Positions 7,141-16,169 of a DNA stretch of 64,000 bases are shown here, one piece after another. Every line of letters begins with the position of its first letter. The stretch's first letter is position 1. Origin of the DNA: Bacillus sp. X1(2014) (lineage in GTDB: Bacteria; Bacillota; Bacilli; Bacillales_B; DSM-18226). The position numbers and the translations under genes are program-made. The stretch lies in assembly GCF_007678255.1 (NCBI RefSeq), contig NZ_VEED01000019.1:38906-102905 (forward strand), given 5' to 3'. Below the pieces are notes generated by a model. It did no database searches. It saw nothing but the letters and a program-made list of their open reading frames with translations, and was not told the DNA's origin.

Positions 7141-9141
7141 ATGAAGGGTATTAATTTGATATTTAGAGATTTAAAGATGATGTGGCATCATAAACATGGA
7201 AGGATTGCCTTAGTGTTTCTATTGATCGTTCCGTTAATATATTCCGGTTTCTTTCTTGCGGGCTATTGGAATCCCTATGGACGGTTAGATCAACTACCTG
7301 TCGCTGTTGTTAATCTAGATCAAGGATCGAAGATGGATAACAAGTCGATTGATGCAGGTAAAGAATTTGTCAAAAACTTAAAAGAAAACAAGGATCTCGA
7401 TTTCTCTTTCCTCTCTGAAAAGACCGCAAATCAAGGGTTAAAAGACGGGAAATTTTATATGGTGCTGACAATTCCAAAAGATTTTTCACAAAAAGTCAGT
7501 ACATTAATGGATGAGCATCCAGAACAGGCAAAACTGAAGTATAAAATAAATCCAGGGAAAAACTTCGTTGCTTCACAAATTAGTACTACTGCAACGGAAA
7601 AAATGAGAGCAAAAATAGCAGCGAGCATTACAAAATCCTACGCAGATGGTGTATTTTCAAATTTTGTTGAATTAGCAGACGGGTTACGTGCTGCCGGTGA
7701 CGGGGCGTCAAAAATTAATCAAGGTACAATCCATGTCAAAACGGGAATGGTTCAGCTTTCAGATGGTGTCCACCGCTTAAATGATGGTGCAGAAAAACTA
7801 GAGGATGGAAGTCAACTGCTTTCAAAAGGTCAACAAAAATTAACTCAGGGGCTTGATGGCTTAAAAGAGGGCTCACAATCACTTTCAACTGGCATGGAAA
7901 AGCTTTCTGACGGTCACGCAAATTTAGAAACTGGGATGGAACAATTAACGGAAGGTATGCAATCTCTAGCTCAGAGTGGTGAAAAGTTATCCCAAGGGCA
8001 AGCAAGGATGAAAAACACGACAGATGATTTAACGAAAGCCGTGGAGCAATTTTTGCAAAATCACCCTGAGATGAGAAATGATCCGACCTTCCAACGAATT
8101 ACTGCCATGTCAACTGGTCTATCAAAAGCAGCTGATTCATTGAGCAGTGGTCAAGCCCAACTTGCGCAAGGTGCAAAGCAATTAGTTCAAGGACAAGCAA
8201 AAGTCCAAGATGGAATGAAGCAGTTTGGTAATAAAATGGAGGATGCTTCGAAAGGGGCAAAAAAATTGTCTGAGGGAACTGTACAATTTTCCAATGGTTT
8301 CTCTCAATGGAAAAATGGTTTTGCTTCATTAAACGATGGAATATTTTCTTTAGCAAATGGCGGAAGTAAACTGGACAACGGCACCAATCAGTTAGTAGAT
8401 GGTTTAGATCAATTGACAGTTGGTTCAGATGAGTTAGCCACTAAATTAAATGATGCAGCGAACCAAACGTCGAGTATCCATAATAATGATCAAATAACTT
8501 CCATGTTTTCAGAACCGGTTAAATTAGTAGAATCAGATTTATCTGAGGTTCCGAATTATGGTACGGGAATTACACCCTATTTTCTGTCCTTGGCATTTTA
8601 TGTAGGGGGAATTATGGCTGCGAACATCCTTCCATTAGGACGCAGACAAGACTTAATGGTTAATGGAACGCAGCATTTTATAAATAAACTCGGGTTGAAG
8701 TACTTGATTGCATTAATTCAGGTCTTATTTGTAGATTTGGTCGTACTTTTTGGATTTAAAGTACATGTGGCAAGTATTCCAATGTTTATTTTATCAAGCG
8801 TCATTGTATCCCTAACCTTCATGACGTTCATCCTTATGTTAGTGACCGTGTTTGGAGTTGCAGGGAAATTTATGGCTGTCACACTGTTAGTTTTACAATT
8901 AGCAACATGTGGCGGAACATTCCCAGGTGAATTGAGTAACCCTGCCCTTAGCAAAATCGGCAGCATTTTACCAATGGCTCATTCATTACGGAGCTTCCAA
9001 GAGGTGATCTCGCTAGGAGATTGGGCAAGGCTTCAACAGCAAATACTAATCTTACTTTTATATCTAGTAATAGCTGGAGGAATTGGATGGGTGACAAGTC
9101 ACCTTCAACATTCCAAACCTTCTGTGGAGGCTTCTCATTAG
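7141..9141 (+). CDS. YhgE/Pip-family membrane protein
   Basis: A 666-residue protein with one N-terminal membrane segment (about residues 19-40), a long extracellular region and about five C-terminal membrane helices, the ABC-2-like layout of YhgE/Pip (phage infection protein) and type VII secretion EsaA-like proteins. The middle (roughly residues 180-450) is built of repeats of the form L-x-x-G-x-x-x-L-x-x-G, predicted as an extended coiled coil. Family members serve as phage receptors or as parts of export machineries. No ESX genes lie nearby, so a secretion role is not supported locally. AAAGGGG precedes the ATG. Confidence 0.85.
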   Translation: MKGINLIFRDLKMMWHHKHGRIALVFLLIVPLIYSGFFLAGYWNPYGRLDQLPVAVVNLDQGSKMDNKSIDAGKEFVKNLKENKDLDFSFLSEKTANQGLKDGKFYMVLTIPKDFSQKVSTLMDEHPEQAKLKYKINPGKNFVASQISTTATEKMRAKIAASITKSYADGVFSNFVELADGLRAAGDGASKINQGTIHVKTGMVQLSDGVHRLNDGAEKLEDGSQLLSKGQQKLTQGLDGLKEGSQSLSTGMEKLSDGHANLETGMEQLTEGMQSLAQSGEKLSQGQARMKNTTDDLTKAVEQFLQNHPEMRNDPTFQRITAMSTGLSKAADSLSSGQAQLAQGAKQLVQGQAKVQDGMKQFGNKMEDASKGAKKLSEGTVQFSNGFSQWKNGFASLNDGIFSLANGGSKLDNGTNQLVDGLDQLTVGSDELATKLNDAANQTSSIHNNDQITSMFSEPVKLVESDLSEVPNYGTGITPYFLSLAFYVGGIMAANILPLGRRQDLMVNGTQHFINKLGLKYLIALIQVLFVDLVVLFGFKVHVASIPMFILSSVIVSLTFMTFILMLVTVFGVAGKFMAVTLLVLQLATCGGTFPGELSNPALSKIGSILPMAHSLRSFQEVISLGDWARLQQQILILLLYLVIAGGIGWVTSHLQHSKPSVEASH

Positions 9142-9146
9142 GGACT

Positions 9147-9188
9147 AAAAAAGTGATACCAAACATTACATGGGTATCACTTTTTTTA
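9147..9188. terminator. Bidirectional terminator
   Basis: AAAAAAGTGATACC pairs with GGGTATCACTTTTTTT between the convergent YhgE-type and ArsR genes. Confidence 0.85.
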
Positions 9189-9190
9189 TG

Positions 9191-9562
9191 CTATTTGTCC
9201 TCAGGCTTTTCCTTCGCTGGATGAAGATGTTCGACTTCGGTTACATCTGTCTCGACAAATAGCCTAAGTGCCGACAATTTATTTTCCCAAAATAGTTCAA
9301 AATATTGGAGCCAATCTTTTAATTCAAATAAAGGTTCCGGCTCAAGTTTGTACCTTGTTTCCCTGCCTGCTTTCCGTTCATTAACCAGCCCCGCCTCCGC
9401 TAATACACGGAGATGCTTTGAGACAGCAGTACGGCTTATCGGGAAATGCTCACTTATTGCCGTTACAGGCATCTCTTCTTTGCTAAGTAGTTTTAACAGC
9501 TTTCTTCTTGTTGGATCAGCGATGGCTTGAAAGACATCATGCTTTGCCGAGGAAGCTGCCAT
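9191..9562 (-). CDS. ArsR-family (SdpR-like) transcriptional repressor
   Basis: A 123-residue winged-helix repressor. The recognition region ISRTAVSKHLRVLAEAGLV and the wing RKAGRETRYKLEP are clear. The protein has no cysteine, so it is not a thiol metal sensor of the ArsR/CadC kind. It fits the SdpR-like branch that is usually encoded with SRPBCC/AHSA1 proteins. The start ATG abuts the stop of the upstream SRPBCC gene with no gap. Two palindromes in the promoter upstream of that gene suggest that it represses its own operon. Confidence 0.88.
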   Translation of the reverse strand: MAASSAKHDVFQAIADPTRRKLLKLLSKEEMPVTAISEHFPISRTAVSKHLRVLAEAGLVNERKAGRETRYKLEPEPLFELKDWLQYFELFWENKLSALRLFVETDVTEVEHLHPAKEKPEDK

Positions 9563-9988
9563 TTATGCCTCAACATATCCCTGTAATTTTTTCACAAGAC
9601 CTGCCCAGCCCTGATTCATATGTTCACGGATTGGAGTATGCGGTTGACCAAATTCAGTGACTTTATTCGCATCCCAACCTCCATGAATTAATGTTAACTC
9701 CGTTTTATCATCTAGTTCTTTTAGTTCGAATGTGAGTGTCCAATCTTTCCCCCAATTAAAAGATAGACGGTTTGGAGGATCAACATGTGTTACCTTACAT
9801 GGCGACATACCAAATTGTGCTGCATTTAAATGAAACTCATGACCTTCAACTGCCTGAAGATCATTCGGCATGAACCAAGCACTTAGACCCTCTGCTGTAG
9901 CCACTGCATCCCATACTTTTGCAATCGGAGCATTATAAACTAAGGTATACTTTATATCCTCTAATGTTGCCTGTGACGCGTTACTCAA
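9563..9988 (-). CDS. SRPBCC (AHSA1-like) domain protein
   Basis: A 141-residue single-domain START/Bet v 1-fold protein of the AHSA1 group. It opens with TLEDIKYTLVYNAPIAKVWDAVATAEGLSAWF split by typical spacing, and ends with the HMNQGWAGLVKKL helix. These proteins bind hydrophobic ligands in a central cavity; the ligand here is unknown. TTG at 9986-9988 follows GAGGAGG. It is the first gene of a two-gene operon with the ArsR repressor, a common pair in Firmicutes. Confidence 0.85.
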   Translation of the reverse strand: MSNASQATLEDIKYTLVYNAPIAKVWDAVATAEGLSAWFMPNDLQAVEGHEFHLNAAQFGMSPCKVTHVDPPNRLSFNWGKDWTLTFELKELDDKTELTLIHGGWDANKVTEFGQPHTPIREHMNQGWAGLVKKLQGYVEA

Positions 9989-10032
9989 AATAATTGCCTC
10001 CTCGAATTTTGCTGCGATATTTTTAAAATTAC

Positions 10033-10086
10033 GAAACCATTTGGTTTCATATAAAAACTATATAACACCATATGGTTGCACGTCAA
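10033..10086 (-). promoter_or_regulatory. Promoter with two palindromic operators for SRPBCC-arsR
   Basis: On the minus strand a -35 TTGACG (10081-10086) and -10 TATAGT (10057-10062) are 18 bp apart. ACCATATGGT, a perfect 10-bp palindrome (10067-10076), fills the spacer. GAAACCATTTGGTTTC (10033-10048) has perfect 7-bp arms just downstream of the -10. The shared ACCAWATGGT core and 31-bp centre spacing (three helical turns) fit cooperative ArsR repression. Confidence 0.75.
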
Positions 10087-10150
10087 GCGGATTTTTTTTT
10101 AGGCTTTGCATCTACATGACTTTAAGATCTTGATTTTGACATTGTTTAAG

Positions 10151-10176
10151 TCACGTAGACCCCTTCTACGTGACCC
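10151..10176. repeat. Inverted repeat downstream of speD
   Basis: GTCACGTAGA and TCTACGTGAC arms with a short loop lie just past the speD stop. The U-run is poor, so terminator function is uncertain. Confidence 0.45.
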
Positions 10177-10198
10177 TATTCTTGATTCTAATTCTGTG

Positions 10199-11008
10199 TT
10201 ACTGAACAATATTTTTCCCATAAAAGATTTCATCCATCTCAATCTTTAACCGCTCAGTGATTTCAATATGTTCATCAGGGGTTAAAGTGTCTTTGGTATA
10301 TCCAAATAAATAATTATTTAAATCGAATTCACGCAGTTTGCATTTCGTGTGAAAAATATGCTCCTGATAAACATTTACGTCAATCATATCGAATAATTCA
10401 CTAACATCCTCAGGGATATAATTCTGTATGGAATTGATTTCATGATCAATAAAGAGCTTGTGCCCCGATTTATCCCTTGTAAACCCGCGCACGCGGTAAT
10501 CAATCGTCATAACATCCGTTTCAAACGAGCGAATCAAATAATGAAGCGCCTTTAGCGGTGAAATTTCTCCACATGTGGATACATCAATATCCGCTCTAAA
10601 TGTACTGATTCCTTCATCCGGGTGAAATTCAGGGTATGTATGAACCGTGATATGGCTTTTGTCTAACTGCATAACTACAGATTCTGGCAATGGGCCTGGT
10701 GATTCTTCAAATGATTCATCTGGCGCATTCGCAACCGGTCCTTCAGAAACCAACAGGGTCACACTCGCCCCAGCCGGTTCAAAGTCCTGACTCGCAACAT
10801 TTAATACATGGGCACCAATGATATCTGAAACATGCTTTAATATTTTTTGGAGCCTGTCCGCACTGTATTGTTCATCAATATACTTTAAATAAGCTTCACG
10901 CTCTTCCCTTGTTCTCGTAAAACAGATGTCATACATATTAAAACTTAACGATTTCGTCAAGTTATTAAAGCCGTGTAACTCAATTGCCTGCTCGTGTGTA
11001 AGTTTCAT
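10199..11008 (-). CDS. speD: S-adenosylmethionine decarboxylase, E. coli-type (class 1A)
   Basis: A 269-residue proenzyme that makes decarboxylated SAM, the aminopropyl donor for spermidine. The self-cleavage site lies in [14 protein letters not shown]; Ser118 is the expected precursor of the pyruvoyl group. Length and this motif match the long E. coli-type SpeD (264 aa) rather than the about 126-aa SpeH of B. subtilis. No speE or speB is adjacent. ATG at 11008 follows AAGGGGGAA. It is divergent from dps with 181 bp between starts. Confidence 0.92.
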   Translation of the reverse strand: MKLTHEQAIELHGFNNLTKSLSFNMYDICFTRTREEREAYLKYIDEQYSADRLQKILKHVSDIIGAHVLNVASQDFEPAGASVTLLVSEGPVANAPDESFEESPGPLPESVVMQLDKSHITVHTYPEFHPDEGISTFRADIDVSTCGEISPLKALHYLIRSFETDVMTIDYRVRGFTRDKSGHKLFIDHEINSIQNYIPEDVSELFDMIDVNVYQEHIFHTKCKLREFDLNNYLFGYTKDTLTPDEHIEITERLKIEMDEIFYGKNIVQ

Positions 11009-11107
11009 GACAGTTCCCCCTTAATATTAAGGTATCCTTTTCAAGTAAATATTATTAAGATACCCAGAGATGAAGCTTGTTACTTATTTAATTGTTTTTT
11101 ATCTTAT

Positions 11108-11122
11108 TTATAATAATTATAA
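11108..11122 (+). promoter_or_regulatory. PerR box upstream of dps
   Basis: TTATAATAATTATAA matches the B. subtilis PerR consensus TTATAATNATTATAA at every position. It lies just upstream of a candidate promoter (-35-like TTTACT 11130-11135, -10 TATAAT 11152-11157), implying peroxide derepression of dps. Confidence 0.85.
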
Positions 11123-11189
11123 TTTAATATTTACTTTTAACTAATATGTGTTATAATTAATTCAGATAAGAAATTAGGAGGAATGCTAA

Positions 11190-11624
11190 ATGACAATCGA
11201 ACAAATGATCAACCAACAAATTGCAAACTGGAATGTACTTTATACTAAATTACATCGTTTTCACTGGTATGTGAAAGGTCCTCACTTCTTTACCTTGCAC
11301 GGAAAATTTGAAGTATTATATGAAGAAGCAGCCGCTACAATTGATGAATTTGCAGAACAATTATTAACAATTGGAGGCCGTCCTGTTTCTACTCTTAAAG
11401 AGTATCTTCAACATGCAACAATTGAAGAAACGAACGAAACACTAACAGCCGAGGAAATGGTACAAGCAATCGTCCATGACTTTTCTTTAATCATTGATGA
11501 GTTAAAAGTTGGGATGGAAGTCGCCGAGCAAAATAATGACGAAGTCACTAGCGATATGTTTTTAGGCTTAATTGGAAAACTTAAGAAACATAACTGGATG
11601 TTACAATCTTTTTTACAAGCTTAA
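11190..11624 (+). CDS. dps: Dps/MrgA-type DNA-protecting ferritin
   Basis: A 144-residue ferritin-like protein that forms a 12-subunit shell, oxidises Fe(II) with peroxide and shields DNA. The inter-subunit ferroxidase residues are visible in HRFHWYVKGPHFFTLHGKFE, followed by the helix-B motif EEAAATIDEFAE. Length is typical. An AGGAGGAAT site precedes the ATG. A perfect PerR operator lies upstream, so it is the functional counterpart of mrgA. It is followed by a strong terminator and is monocistronic. Confidence 0.93.
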   Translation: MTIEQMINQQIANWNVLYTKLHRFHWYVKGPHFFTLHGKFEVLYEEAAATIDEFAEQLLTIGGRPVSTLKEYLQHATIEETNETLTAEEMVQAIVHDFSLIIDELKVGMEVAEQNNDEVTSDMFLGLIGKLKKHNWMLQSFLQA

Positions 11625-11630
11625 TATTGA

Positions 11631-11659
11631 GGACAAGGCTTATACCTTGTCCTTTTTTC
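11631..11659 (+). terminator. dps terminator
   Basis: GGACAAGG pairs with CCTTGTCC and is followed by a run of six T residues. Confidence 0.9.
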
Positions 11660-11775
11660 GTGTGGTAAATTGATTTTTTTCCATCCATGAATGACTTTGC
11701 TATTATTAACACATGAGGGGAGGAACATAATGAAGATATTCACGATCATGATGATGATCATTTTTTCTATGTAGA
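11660..11775. other. Intergenic stretch with an orphan ribosome binding site
   Basis: GGGGAGGAACATA is followed by ATG at 11731 and a 14-codon frame ending TAG. A second frame through the same DNA reads EDIHDHDDDHFFYVE without a start codon. This looks like the decayed 5' end of a gene later overrun by repeats; no intact product is supported. Confidence 0.3.
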
Positions 11776-11925
11776 AATTCGAGATTCGCTGATGGAATTA
11801 GGAAATTCGCTTATTGGACCTTGAAATTCGCTGATTGAATGCAAAAATTCGCTGATTGAACCTTGAAATTCGTCGATTGAATGCAAAAAATTCGCTGATT
11901 GAACCTTAAAATTCAACAATAAGAA
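11776..11925. repeat. Degenerate direct repeats, about 21-23 bp period
   Basis: Six to seven copies of a unit with the core AAATTCGCTGATTGA follow one another. Every second unit shares the tail GAATGCAA and the alternate ones share ACCTT. The array lies between the convergent dps and pseudouridine synthase genes and is not coding. Confidence 0.8.
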
Positions 11926-11967
11926 TAAATACTCAAGAAAAAAGCCATACCTGGTACTCTAAAATGA

Positions 11968-11999
11968 GAAAAAGCAGCTCCAATTAGGCTGCTTTTCAT
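11968..11999 (-). terminator. Terminator of the ytgP-pseudouridine synthase operon
   Basis: GAAAAAGCAGC pairs with GCTGCTTTTC, nine bases before the stop of the minus-strand gene. Confidence 0.75.
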
Positions 12000-12007
12000 A
12001 TATAAGG

Positions 12008-12727
12008 CTATTTTACTTGATAATTTCGGAGTAACTCCACTTCTTCATCCGTTAGTTCTCGATATTCACCTAATTCGAGTGTCTCATCTAGCGGCAACGG
12101 GCCCATCGAAATCCGTTGGAGATAGACAACTCTTTTCCCAACGGATTCAAACATTCTTTTGACCTGATGAAATTTCCCTTCCGTGATCGTTAATTCTATG
12201 TCGGACCGGATGCCAGATTTTAAAATTTTCAATTCACCTGGCTTGGTTTCATAACCATCATCCAAGATAACGCCATTAGCAAACGCCTCAATATCGTCGT
12301 TAGTCACTTCACTATCAATGACCGCAAAATACGTCTTCGGAACATGCTTTTTCGGTGAAAGCAAGCGGTGTGCTAATTGACCATCATTGGTGATTAGCAG
12401 CAACCCTTCTGTATCCTTATCCAATCTACCAACGGGAAACGGTTCATAGACTTGGTCCTCGAGTTCTAGTAAATCGATGACTGTTTCGGTAGAACTATCT
12501 TCTGTGGCTGATAGCACTCCTTGGGGCTTATTCATCATCAAATATATAAATTCTCTGTATTCGATAATTTCTCCGTTTAGTGTCACGGTTTGGGTGGATG
12601 GATCCACATGCTGTTTTGCATCTTTTACAACCACATCATCCACTTTAACCGCACTGCTTTTTAACAGCTGCTTAACTTCTTTTCTGCTTCCATAGCCGAG
12701 GTTTGCAAGCATTTTATCAATTCTCAA
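12008..12727 (-). CDS. ytzG: RsuA-family pseudouridine synthase
   Basis: A 239-residue rRNA pseudouridine synthase. An N-terminal S4 RNA-binding domain (about 1-60) is followed by the catalytic domain with VGRLDKDTEGLLLITNDG, in which Asp103 is the expected nucleophile. The family isomerises a uridine of 16S or 23S rRNA; RsuA-like members act on 16S U516. It starts at TTG 12727, preceded by GGAAGAGAAG, and overlaps the end of ytgP by 11 bp, as in B. subtilis (ytgP-ytzG). The exact rRNA position is inferred. Confidence 0.88.
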   Translation of the reverse strand: MRIDKMLANLGYGSRKEVKQLLKSSAVKVDDVVVKDAKQHVDPSTQTVTLNGEIIEYREFIYLMMNKPQGVLSATEDSSTETVIDLLELEDQVYEPFPVGRLDKDTEGLLLITNDGQLAHRLLSPKKHVPKTYFAVIDSEVTNDDIEAFANGVILDDGYETKPGELKILKSGIRSDIELTITEGKFHQVKRMFESVGKRVVYLQRISMGPLPLDETLELGEYRELTDEEVELLRNYQVK

Positions 12728-14348
12728 CGCTTCTCTTCCTCCCAGGTAATTTTAATTTGTTCATGATCCGATCAAGTTTATCTCCAAATAAACGGCTGGC
12801 AAGTCCTGATTTTAAGCCAAGATAAAAATAAATTCCAGCTCCCACTGCCGCACAAATAACGATCATTATAACAGATTGAATTTTTGATGCCGGAGAAAGA
12901 AATAACAATAATAGTTTGTACATTAATTCTGTGCCCACCCACATAAATCCAGCAAAGATGACAATTAACAAGCTTCTTCTCCAAACAAGCCGGAATGGAT
13001 AACGCGCATATGCCTTAATAACAATCAAATTGATCAGGATGGCAGCAACATATCCAAGTGTTGTTGCCAATACTGCCCCTCTTGTTTCCATCATTTTTAT
13101 TAGCGGGATATTTAGCGACAGTTTAATTAATAATCCTACAAGTAAACTTAACACCGTAAATCTTTGTTCGTTGATCCCTTGTAATATGGCAGCAGTAACA
13201 GAATATAAGGAAAATAGAATGGCCACAGGTGCGTATGCCCTTAATACTTCCGTACCAATTACATCATGCTGATAAAACGCTGTATATACTGGTTCTGCCA
13301 ATAACGAAAGACCGATCGCTGCAGGTAACGTTAAAAATAACAGGACCTGAAAGGTCTGATTTAACTGTTGGTTTAGGCTTGCTCCTTCCCCTTCAACGAA
13401 GGCCCTCGTTATACTTGGGACAAGTGTTAACGAAAATCCCGTTGCCAGAGAAACTGGAATAATGACAATTTTATGGGATTCAAAGTTCAAAATAGAGAAA
13501 AAGGATTCTGCAAATTTCGCTTTCCCGATTTCTGCCATTGCCTGACTAAAGGTGAATTGATCAATCGCCTGAAATAAAGGGTTGGCAATCCCCACTAATA
13601 CGAACGGAAAAGCATAAATAAGAATTTCCTTATAGATATCCTTAAGAGAGATATCAATTGTGCCCTTATCATGTGAAAGAAGTTCGTCTAAATGCGGTTT
13701 TCGTTTATACCAATACCAAAATAAAACGAATAAACCGCCAATTGCGCCAATAAAGGCAGCAAATGTCGCCACACTTACGGCTGTTACCATTGTGCCATTA
13801 AAAATATGCAAGACGGCGAAGGCCCCTAGAAGGGTAAACGCAATCCTGACAATTTGCTCCACAACTTGCGAAAGTGCAGAGGGGCCCATCGATTGGTGTC
13901 CTTGAAAGAATCCTCTAATGAGGCTCATAAATGGGACAACTATCAACGCAAAACTTACAGCTCGCATGACCGTTGTGACATTATCTAAATTTGCCTTTTT
14001 ATCACCAACACTCATTTCAGCTAACGTTGGTGCCGCAAGATACATCACTAAAAAAGCCATTCCCCCAGTTAACAACATAATGACCAAACCCGATTTAAAA
14101 AGCTTCCTGCCAACTGCATATTCCTCAAGAGCATTATACTTTGAAATAAATTTCGATACAGCGAGGGGCACACCAGCTGTTGCAATGCTAATAAAAATCG
14201 TATACGGCACATAGGAAAACTGATAAAGTGTAGTCCCTTCCCGACCGACAATTTGAAAGAAAGGTATAACATAAATTAAGCCGATAACCTTTGAAAGTAT
14301 CGTTCCTAGCGTTAATATAAATGTTCCTCTTAATAGCTTAGACTGCAT
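12717..14348 (-). CDS. ytgP: MOP-superfamily flippase YtgP (SpoVB-like)
   Basis: A 543-residue polytopic membrane protein with about 14 hydrophobic segments. The N-terminal KLLRGTFILTLGTILSKVIG is diagnostic of the SpoVB/YtgP/MurJ-like group. B. subtilis YtgP (also called Amj-linked MurJ) transports lipid-linked precursors of cell-wall synthesis across the membrane. I start at ATG 14348, which follows GGAAGGGA and gives the B. subtilis length; the frame is open to 14417. It overlaps the downstream pseudouridine synthase gene and forms an operon with it. Confidence 0.87.
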   Translation of the reverse strand: MQSKLLRGTFILTLGTILSKVIGLIYVIPFFQIVGREGTTLYQFSYVPYTIFISIATAGVPLAVSKFISKYNALEEYAVGRKLFKSGLVIMLLTGGMAFLVMYLAAPTLAEMSVGDKKANLDNVTTVMRAVSFALIVVPFMSLIRGFFQGHQSMGPSALSQVVEQIVRIAFTLLGAFAVLHIFNGTMVTAVSVATFAAFIGAIGGLFVLFWYWYKRKPHLDELLSHDKGTIDISLKDIYKEILIYAFPFVLVGIANPLFQAIDQFTFSQAMAEIGKAKFAESFFSILNFESHKIVIIPVSLATGFSLTLVPSITRAFVEGEGASLNQQLNQTFQVLLFLTLPAAIGLSLLAEPVYTAFYQHDVIGTEVLRAYAPVAILFSLYSVTAAILQGINEQRFTVLSLLVGLLIKLSLNIPLIKMMETRGAVLATTLGYVAAILINLIVIKAYARYPFRLVWRRSLLIVIFAGFMWVGTELMYKLLLLFLSPASKIQSVIMIVICAAVGAGIYFYLGLKSGLASRLFGDKLDRIMNKLKLPGRKRSVEN

Positions 14349-14554
14349 AAAATCCCTTCCTACCCGAAGAAATACGTGCGCCTTTTCACAAATATGAAAA
14401 CTACTTTTTTTGCACACTATAGTAGTTTACAACTTCTTGCCCCCGGACGCTACTAACAACCAAGTGAAATTTATGAAAATATAGGCACATTCGTTTTATT
14501 TTAATGATAAATGTTTATAATGGAGTGATGGATTAATAAAAAGTTGGTGTATAT

Positions 14555-15829
14555 ATGGAATATGATGTAATTGTCATCGGCGGCGGCCCATCAGGGTTAA
14601 TGGCTGCCATTGCTGCTGGTGAAAAAGGCGCAAAAGTTCTTTTAATAGATAAAGGTGACAAACTAGGCAGAAAACTAGCTATATCTGGCGGCGGACGTTG
14701 TAACGTGACCAATCGCCTGCCGATTGAGGAAATTATCAAGCACTTGCCGGGAAACGGAAAATTTTTATATAGTGCCTTTTCTATCTTTAGTAATGAAGAT
14801 ATTATTAAATTCTTTGAGAAATTAGGAATCGCCTTAAAGGAAGAAGATCACGGCCGGATGTTTCCAGTCTCTAATAAAGCACAGTCCGTTGTGGACGCAT
14901 TACTTAATCAATTAGAAAAACTTAATGTACGAGTCTTTAAAAATAGCCCTGTCCGCGAACTCATTTATGAGGATGAGCGGGTTTCGGCTGTGGTGCTTAA
15001 AGACGGACAAACCATATCCGCTCAATCCGTCGTGATTGCTGTCGGGGGAAAGTCTGTCCCTCACACAGGTTCTACAGGTGATGGCTATGCTTGGGCTGAA
15101 AAAGCGGGCCATACCATTACTGAACTTTTTCCAACCGAGGTTCCAGTGACCTCAAATGAACCATTTATAAAAAACAAAGTCCTTCAAGGGTTGTCGTTAA
15201 GAGATATCGACTTAAGTGTCTTGAACCCAAAAGGGAAGCCCCTCATCTCGCACCGAATGGATATGATTTTTACCCATTTTGGGCTAAGCGGTCCAGCCGT
15301 CCTCCGCTGCAGCCAGTTCGTGGTGAAAGCATTGAAAAAGTGGAAGTTAACAGAAGTAACTATGAGCCTTGATGTCTTACCTGATAAGAAAGAAGAAGAA
15401 GTTTTTCAAGAAATTCTATCACTTGTAAAAAGTGAGCCTAAGAAAAGCATTAAAAATACGCTCAAAGGGCTCGTCCCTGAACGTTATCTCCTATTTCTAT
15501 TAGAGCATAACGGGATGGACCCATCTGAACAAGGCAGCACTATTTCAAATGAAAAAATTCGTAGTTTTACAAAAAGCTGCAAGCACTTTCCTATTAAAGT
15601 CAATGGCACCCTGCCTCTTGAAAAAGCATTTGTCACGGGCGGTGGTGTGTCAGTTAAAGAAATTGAGCCTCAAACGATGAGCTCGAAACTAATGAATGGC
15701 TTATATTTTTGCGGTGAAATCATAGATATCCATGGGTACACCGGGGGTTATAATATTACCTCTGCACTTGTAACTGGAAGATTAGCTGGAACCAATGCGG
15801 CCTTATATGCGAAAAATAAAAAGGTCTGA
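14555..15829 (+). CDS. ytfP: FAD-dependent oxidoreductase, HI0933 family (YtfP)
   Basis: A 424-residue flavoprotein. The dinucleotide-binding motif [17 protein letters not shown] at residues 5-21 starts the protein. [16 protein letters not shown] and the C-terminal [16 protein letters not shown] with [10 protein letters not shown] are hallmarks of the HI0933/BaiN-like family. The physiological substrate is uncertain: BaiN of clostridia has been linked to bile-acid reduction, but Bacillus homologues have no clear role. It is monocistronic and convergent with cse60, whose stop is 8 bp away. Confidence 0.87.
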   Translation: MEYDVIVIGGGPSGLMAAIAAGEKGAKVLLIDKGDKLGRKLAISGGGRCNVTNRLPIEEIIKHLPGNGKFLYSAFSIFSNEDIIKFFEKLGIALKEEDHGRMFPVSNKAQSVVDALLNQLEKLNVRVFKNSPVRELIYEDERVSAVVLKDGQTISAQSVVIAVGGKSVPHTGSTGDGYAWAEKAGHTITELFPTEVPVTSNEPFIKNKVLQGLSLRDIDLSVLNPKGKPLISHRMDMIFTHFGLSGPAVLRCSQFVVKALKKWKLTEVTMSLDVLPDKKEEEVFQEILSLVKSEPKKSIKNTLKGLVPERYLLFLLEHNGMDPSEQGSTISNEKIRSFTKSCKHFPIKVNGTLPLEKAFVTGGGVSVKEIEPQTMSSKLMNGLYFCGEIIDIHGYTGGYNITSALVTGRLAGTNAALYAKNKKV

Positions 15830-15836
15830 CAAATTG

Positions 15837-16022
15837 TCAGGCCTTGTAAATAATCATCGCTGAAAAACAATAAATCTGCTCCTCTTCTTCTTCCTCTGCC
15901 ATTGCGGCCACATTATATTTAATATCAAGCAGACTTGTTTCGTCCAGCCCTTTTAAAAAACGATTCATTTCCTTTTCCAAATCCTTCTCATGCTCCCGAT
16001 CAAACAACTTCACCTGTATCAA
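15837..16022 (-). CDS. cse60: Sporulation protein Cse60
   Basis: A 61-residue acidic protein beginning MIQVKLFDREHEKDLEKEMN, with an EEEEEE run, matching the small sigma-E-dependent protein Cse60 (YteV) that is expressed in the mother cell in B. subtilis. Its molecular function is unknown. TTG at 16020-16022 follows GAGGGAGAG. The neighbour order ytfP-cse60 is as in B. subtilis. I could not identify a convincing sigma-E promoter by eye. Confidence 0.85.
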   Translation of the reverse strand: MIQVKLFDREHEKDLEKEMNRFLKGLDETSLLDIKYNVAAMAEEEEEEQIYCFSAMIIYKA

Positions 16023-16169
16023 TGTTCTCTCCCTCTCTTTTTTACTACTATTCTTACCACTTTTCTGAATTTTAAAAATTCAATCTTTAATAAAAGTTAA
16101 GTTTATTTTAAGTTTGAGCTTGTAAACTTCCTTTTAGAAAGACGGTTTTATTTTGAAAGGAGTATATAC

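Noticed and set aside
7736..8356. Antisense frames within the YhgE-type gene
   Set aside because: They are shadows created by the repetitive coiled-coil codons, without ribosome binding sites or conserved motifs.
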